From: Butyricicoccus_A sp964387535
GTDB lineage: Bacteria; Bacillota; Clostridia; Oscillospirales; Butyricicoccaceae
DNA: 8,159 nt
Assembly (NCBI GenBank): GCA_964387535.1
Contig: CAYLXH010000101.1
Coordinates: forward strand, 1 to 8,159
Reading direction: 5' to 3'
Translations under genes and position numbers: made by a program
Notes under the pieces: model-generated
Told to the model about the DNA's origin: nothing
Database searches by the model: none
The model's input: the letters and a program-made list of their open reading frames with translations, nothing else
In this document: one piece after another, positions 5,786 through 8,159 of the stretch
Layout: each line of letters starts with the position of its first letter
How positions within the stretch are numbered: position 1 is the first letter of the stretch

Positions 5786-5830
5786 AAGAAAAGCAGAGAA
5801 ATCTACCATATATGATAGATTTCTCTGCTT
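5786..5830 (-). terminator. Strong rho-independent terminator with perfect 15-bp stem
   Basis: AAGCAGAGAAATCTA (5791-5805) and TAGATTTCTCTGCTT (5816-5830) are perfect reverse complements around a 10-base loop. On the minus strand the stem is followed by TTTTCTT. It ends the operon that finishes with the FMN-reductase-like gene, about 150 bases beyond its stop. Confidence 0.75.
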
Positions 5831-5980
5831 CTACTGAAACGAAGGGCGCAGCCTGTGATGGAGCCGCAGCCCCTCCATTTTGTCCACACCTCTCTTTTAA
5901 ATTCTTCCTCTGTGAGTTCTGTGCGAAAGCAATAATCCTCTTCATACAAATCGGTTCCACGAGGAAACAGGTTCACCATA
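5831..5980 (-). other. Unexplained 150-base tail between reductase stop and terminator
   Basis: After the stop of the reductase gene the transcript runs about 150 bases before the terminator. A second minus-strand frame (6075 to 5803, starting inside the reductase gene) is open through it and reads FPRGTDLYEEDYCF and LTEEEFKREVW, which is coding-like in composition. However, it has no ribosome binding site and its last residues are encoded by the terminator stem. It may be the remnant of a longer C-terminus or of another gene. Confidence 0.3.
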
Positions 5981-6679
5981 TCATCTGTGATCCCACGGTC
6001 GATTCTTCCCGTGCCAGCCTCTTCTCTCCCAATACTCATAGTCCGGCTCCATAGGCGGAAAATGCTTGTGAGCAAACCGCATCAGATAGAACCATTTTTT
6101 TGCACGGCCATTGTAACCGGATGCTCCGGCGTTTTCTCGAATCCGTTTGGCTAATTTTGTCGTTTTCTTATGAATATTTTTTACAATCCTGTCAGGAATT
6201 TCATCTGGTTTGGCTGCCTGTACTCCTATCCCCAGTTTATAAACCTTATGAATCCCCCACATTTCAAGGCTATCAGCCATATCTTTTGCAGTACTTTTCA
6301 TACCGCCGCCGGCAGCGGTACAAATAGCGACCGCCTGTTTTCCACTCATTTCCGGCATAGGTCTGTGAATGACCCACCATGTCCCAAAGTGATCCAGAAA
6401 GCTCATCATCTGACCTGTGGCATGGTACACATAAACAGGACTTTCCAATATAAGAAGATCTGCATCAAGAATTGCCTTTTTCAAAGGCTCCAGTTCTTTA
6501 AAATGCGGGCATCGGGACAGTTCCGTTTCGAAGCAGGTGAAGCAGCCGCAACAGGGCTGATTAAAATCCCGCGGTAAAAAGAACTCCTGAAGTTCTCCAC
6601 CAACTTTGTTTGCAAGTTCCCGTGCTACCATACAGGTACTTCCCTCATGGCTTTGTCCATGGATGATCACGATCTTCAT
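5981..6679 (-). CDS. Flavodoxin-fold NADPH-dependent FMN reductase-like protein
   Basis: I chose the ATG at 6679 (232 residues, MKIVIIHGQSHEGST). It has AAGGGGG about 9 bases upstream and begins exactly at the first beta strand; the open frame further upstream runs inside the preceding gene. GQSHEGST (8-15) is the phosphate loop that binds FMN. Residues 74-89 (DLLILESPVYVYHATG) form the third strand and flavin-facing loop typical of the FMN_red/flavodoxin-like family. CCGCFTC (43-49) with a further Cys57 is a cysteine cluster common in anaerobe members, which may hold metal or do redox chemistry. AVAICTAAGGG (116-126) is the next strand and loop. The C-terminus (210-231) is aromatic (DYEYWERRGW). 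It overlaps the Cys-rich gene upstream by 35 bases. Expected role: cytoplasmic electron transfer or reduction of quinones or other small molecules; the substrate is unknown. Confidence 0.85.
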   Translation of the reverse strand: MKIVIIHGQSHEGSTCMVARELANKVGGELQEFFLPRDFNQPCCGCFTCFETELSRCPHFKELEPLKKAILDADLLILESPVYVYHATGQMMSFLDHFGTWWVIHRPMPEMSGKQAVAICTAAGGGMKSTAKDMADSLEMWGIHKVYKLGIGVQAAKPDEIPDRIVKNIHKKTTKLAKRIRENAGASGYNGRAKKWFYLMRFAHKHFPPMEPDYEYWERRGWHGKNRPWDHR

Positions 6680-6872
6680 AATTGCGAACCCCCTTCTCCA
6701 ATCCCCTCTTTTTGCGTGCCTGCTTTTCCATTTTACGCTGTTCTTTTTGTTCCAGCTTTTCACAGTAGGTCAGCAGCTTCCGCCTGGATGTGTAATGGTA
6801 TTCTTTGCAAGCCGCGCAGTCACCATGCCGCACGCAATTCACTCTTTTGCACGGACAAGGCTTGTGAGACAT
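6645..6872 (-). CDS. Small cysteine-rich, probably metal-binding protein
   Basis: This 75-residue protein has six cysteines in its first half (6, 8, 13, 19, 22, 37) and two histidines at 16 and 26. They are arranged as CPCKRVNC, RHGDCAAC and later YC. The pattern suggests one zinc or iron-sulfur site, comparable to a small treble-clef-like knuckle. The second half (39-62) is highly charged and Lys/Arg-rich (KEQRKMEKQARKKRG), probably helical. I recall similar CxRHGxCxxC proteins next to oxidoreductases in Clostridia but know no function. The ATG at 6872 has GGTGA about 8 bases upstream. The gene begins 7 bases after the small membrane gene, and its last 35 bases overlap the reductase start, so translational coupling with the reductase is likely. 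Confidence 0.75.
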   Translation of the reverse strand: MSHKPCPCKRVNCVRHGDCAACKEYHYTSRRKLLTYCEKLEQKEQRKMEKQARKKRGLEKGVRNYEDRDHPWTKP

Positions 6873-6879
6873 ATTCCGT

Positions 6880-7056
6880 TCACCGCTTCTCCATCATGAC
6901 GATGCCAGCACAGGCAAGACCGATGCCCAGCATCGTAACGGCAGATCGAGTATCCATCGCATCCAAACGGGACAGTACGACAACAGCGATGCCCATGGCC
7001 AGGGTTATCGCCCGTAAAACCAGAGACACGATCTCACGGATTGATTTCTTATCCAT
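6880..7056 (-). CDS. 58-residue two-helix membrane protein
   Basis: I chose the ATG at 7056 because AAAGGAGA sits about 6 bases upstream; the longer open frame from 7107 has no such signal and begins with unlikely residues. Residues 1-9 are charged. Two hydrophobic helices follow at about 10-28 (VSLVLRAITLAMGIAVVVLS) and 36-54 (TRSAVTMLGIGLACAGIVM), joined by a short loop RLDAMD, so both ends probably face the cytoplasm. Function unknown; such hairpin proteins are frequent in Lachnospiraceae. It is the first gene of the operon with the Cys-rich protein and the FMN reductase, and the dyad at 7095-7109 lies just upstream. Confidence 0.7.
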   Translation of the reverse strand: MDKKSIREIVSLVLRAITLAMGIAVVVLSRLDAMDTRSAVTMLGIGLACAGIVMMEKR

Positions 7057-7094
7057 TTTATTTCTCCTTTCCTCGGAACAATCACAGCATCTCC

Positions 7095-7109
7095 GATTGA
7101 TTCTCAATC
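7095..7109. promoter_or_regulatory. Candidate operator: GATTGA-3-TCAATC palindrome
   Basis: GATTGA (7095-7100) and TCAATC (7104-7109) form a perfect 6-bp dyad with a 3-base centre, about 40 bases upstream of the start at 7056. No convincing -10 or -35 could be fixed around it. The size and position fit an operator for a dimeric regulator; which one is unknown. Confidence 0.3.
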
Positions 7110-7174
7110 AAAGCAGTCTGCGCTTTCATGGAAATGTTTCAACTTTCCAGCCACATACAGTAAGCATTCTTATT

Positions 7175-7214
7175 TTGCAGGTCAGGAACTAGTAATCCGG
7201 AGCCACGCCTGCAA
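7175..7214. repeat. Inverted repeat downstream of the metalloprotease-like gene
   Basis: TTGCAGG (7175-7181) and CCTGCAA (7208-7214) are perfect 7-bp arms with a 26-base interior. The site lies 14 bases beyond the stop at 7228 on the minus strand. AATAAG follows rather than a T-run, so if it ends transcription it does so weakly. Confidence 0.3.
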
Positions 7215-7227
7215 TCTACCGATCTCA

Positions 7228-7728
7228 TCAAACCTCTGAAAAGGATTCCGCATAGTTCGGCAGCAGATATCGCCATATAACTACCCCTTGGATAACACCA
7301 ATCGCAGCAGATCCAATTCTTGTAGCAAATTCCGGGAGCAGCAGCGAAATTCCGTTCATATCTCCTCCGCCAAAGAAACTACACAGCACACTCAGATACA
7401 GCGGATCCAGAAGCAGCATGATCAGCGATGTGTACCACATAATTGTCCGAAACAGCGGGGCGCGGACCGTGCAGATCTTGCTACACAGCAAAATTAGCAG
7501 CCAGCCGCAGAGAAAGGTCGCCACCGCGCCAGAGATACAGAAAATGCCCATCTGCATCTCTGTCATTTGTGTGTGATAGACATCGACCTGAATGCCCAGA
7601 CCCATGAAGTTGATTTGCTTAAACACCCCATAGTACTGTGCCGTCAGAAAGTGTGCGCCTTCATGAACGATGTAATAACAAATCAGAGCACAAACGATGC
7701 CCAAATACTGTCTGATTCGTTTGCTCAT
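7228..7728 (-). CDS. Small membrane protein with M50-like HEXXH zinc-protease motif
   Basis: I chose the ATG at 7728 (166 residues), 6 bases after AGGAGG; a TTG two codons upstream overlaps the spacing region and is less likely. HEGAH at 22-26 lies inside the first hydrophobic helix (10-30), the hallmark of site-2-protease (M50) type intramembrane metallopeptidases. Further hydrophobic helices are at about 58-83, 94-118 and 136-156. The second M50 motif is usually NxxPxxxLDG near the third helix; here LLLDP at 105-109 could supply the third zinc ligand (Asp108), but the rest of the motif is not obvious. It would act in the cytoplasmic membrane, perhaps cutting a regulatory or signal protein. 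It follows the AraC-type gene by 14 bases, so the two are one operon. Homology to M50 is moderately supported; the substrate is unknown. Confidence 0.7.
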   Translation of the reverse strand: MSKRIRQYLGIVCALICYYIVHEGAHFLTAQYYGVFKQINFMGLGIQVDVYHTQMTEMQMGIFCISGAVATFLCGWLLILLCSKICTVRAPLFRTIMWYTSLIMLLLDPLYLSVLCSFFGGGDMNGISLLLPEFATRIGSAAIGVIQGVVIWRYLLPNYAESFSEV

Positions 7729-7742
7729 ATACAACCTCCTTG

Positions 7743-8159
7743 CTACTCTTTTTCCAGGAAGTCTCTCCGATACTGGGAAGGCGTGATGCCTTCCGATTTC
7801 TTAAATACCTTAGTAAATACACGGTAGTCGCCGTAGCCAGACTGTTCCGATACCTCAGCAATAGAGAGAGAGGTTGACAACAGTAGCTTCTTGGCTTTCT
7901 CCATGCGGATATTGGTGAGATAAGCAAGGAAATTGACGCCAATCTCACTCTTAAACAGTTGACTGATATACTGGGCACTGAGATGGAATTCCTCTGACAG
8001 TATGGACAGACTGATTTCGTCCGCCAAATGCTCCCGCAGATACCGCGTAATACTGTGTATGGTTCGCTCCTCCTGTTTCCCTCCCTTTTCCGTGGATTGC
8101 TTCTGAAACAGTCCAATTTTCAGATTGTCGATACAAGTTCCAAATTCCTCGTAGTTCAC
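7743..8159 (-). CDS. AraC/YesN-type transcriptional regulator, C-terminal part
   Basis: The frame is open at the right edge, so the N-terminal part is missing. A GTG sits exactly at 8159 and is probably internal. About 100 C-terminal residues form the AraC-type double helix-turn-helix: the first reads ISLSILSEEFHLSAQYISQL followed by FKSEIG, and the second LSIAEVSEQSGYGDYRVFTK with the family signature FKKSEGITPSQYR at the end. The linker before it (FQKQSTEKGGKQ) and the REHLADEISLSIL spacing resemble YesN-like response regulators, where a receiver domain lies upstream; this cannot be checked here. The gene ends 14 bases before the metalloprotease-like gene, whose expression it may control. 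The DNA-binding assignment is firm; ligand and signal are unknown. Confidence 0.9.
   Translation of the reverse strand: MNYEEFGTCIDNLKIGLFQKQSTEKGGKQEERTIHSITRYLREHLADEISLSILSEEFHLSAQYISQLFKSEIGVNFLAYLTNIRMEKAKKLLLSTSLSIAEVSEQSGYGDYRVFTKVFKKSEGITPSQYRRDFLEKE

Noticed and set aside
5835..5895. Short minus-strand frame MEGLRLHHRLRPSFQ after an AGAGAGG
   Set aside because: Only 15 codons before the terminator, with no conserved look; cannot be supported as a gene.
6647..7192. Plus-strand open frame of 181 codons
   Set aside because: Antisense to the Cys-rich and membrane protein genes; no start signal or recognisable motif.
7661..8116. Minus-strand frame of 151 codons beside the AraC-type gene
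   Set aside because: A shifted frame of the AraC-type gene; its Ser/Arg-rich translation has no domain, while the other frame shows a full double helix-turn-helix.

Overview
The window looks like chromosomal accessory DNA from a Gram-positive anaerobe of the Clostridia, probably a gut Lachnospiraceae/Oscillospiraceae-type organism. The reasons are strong AGGAGG-type ribosome binding sites, small two-helix membrane proteins, a Cys-rich small protein beside a flavodoxin-like reductase, a DUF2975-like protein and a CatA-type acetyltransferase, all read by eye. Every supported gene lies on the minus strand, so transcription runs from the right edge to the left edge. No tRNA, rRNA, CRISPR array, integrase or transposase was seen.

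Reading with transcription: (a) 8159-7228, the DNA-binding end of an AraC/YesN-type regulator (open at the edge) followed 14 bases later by a small membrane protein with an HEXXH zinc-protease motif. (b) 7056-5981, a tight operon of a 58-residue membrane protein, a Cys-rich 75-residue protein and an overlapping FMN-reductase-like protein, ending in a perfect 15-bp terminator hairpin. (c) 5688-4145, a DUF2975-like membrane protein, a chloramphenicol-acetyltransferase-family enzyme and an 86-residue membrane protein. (d) 4148-3103, an almost full-length but broken McrC (LlaJI/McrBC restriction) gene with at least four frameshifts and one nonsense codon; no McrB is present. (e) 3084-2345, a mosaic of hairpins and terminators, two small phage- or ICE-like genes (one interrupted), and a cluster of direct and inverted repeats that could be a recombinase or attachment region. 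(f) 2344-1, a visibly more AT-rich three-gene operon with its own promoter, insulated by a terminator just upstream: a small XRE-like HTH protein, a 210-residue alpha/beta protein of unknown family, and a large protein of at least 454 residues (cut by the edge) that joins a possible PD-(D/E)XK-like N-terminal domain to a hydrophobic C-terminal part with a perfect glycine zipper.

Part (f) is the best candidate for an undescribed system. A small repressor, a possible Rossmann-like sensor and an effector with a membrane-inserting signature, packed as one operon beside a dead restriction gene and phage-like debris, is an architecture expected of an anti-phage or toxin-type module. The function is inference; only the gene layout and sequence motifs are seen directly.
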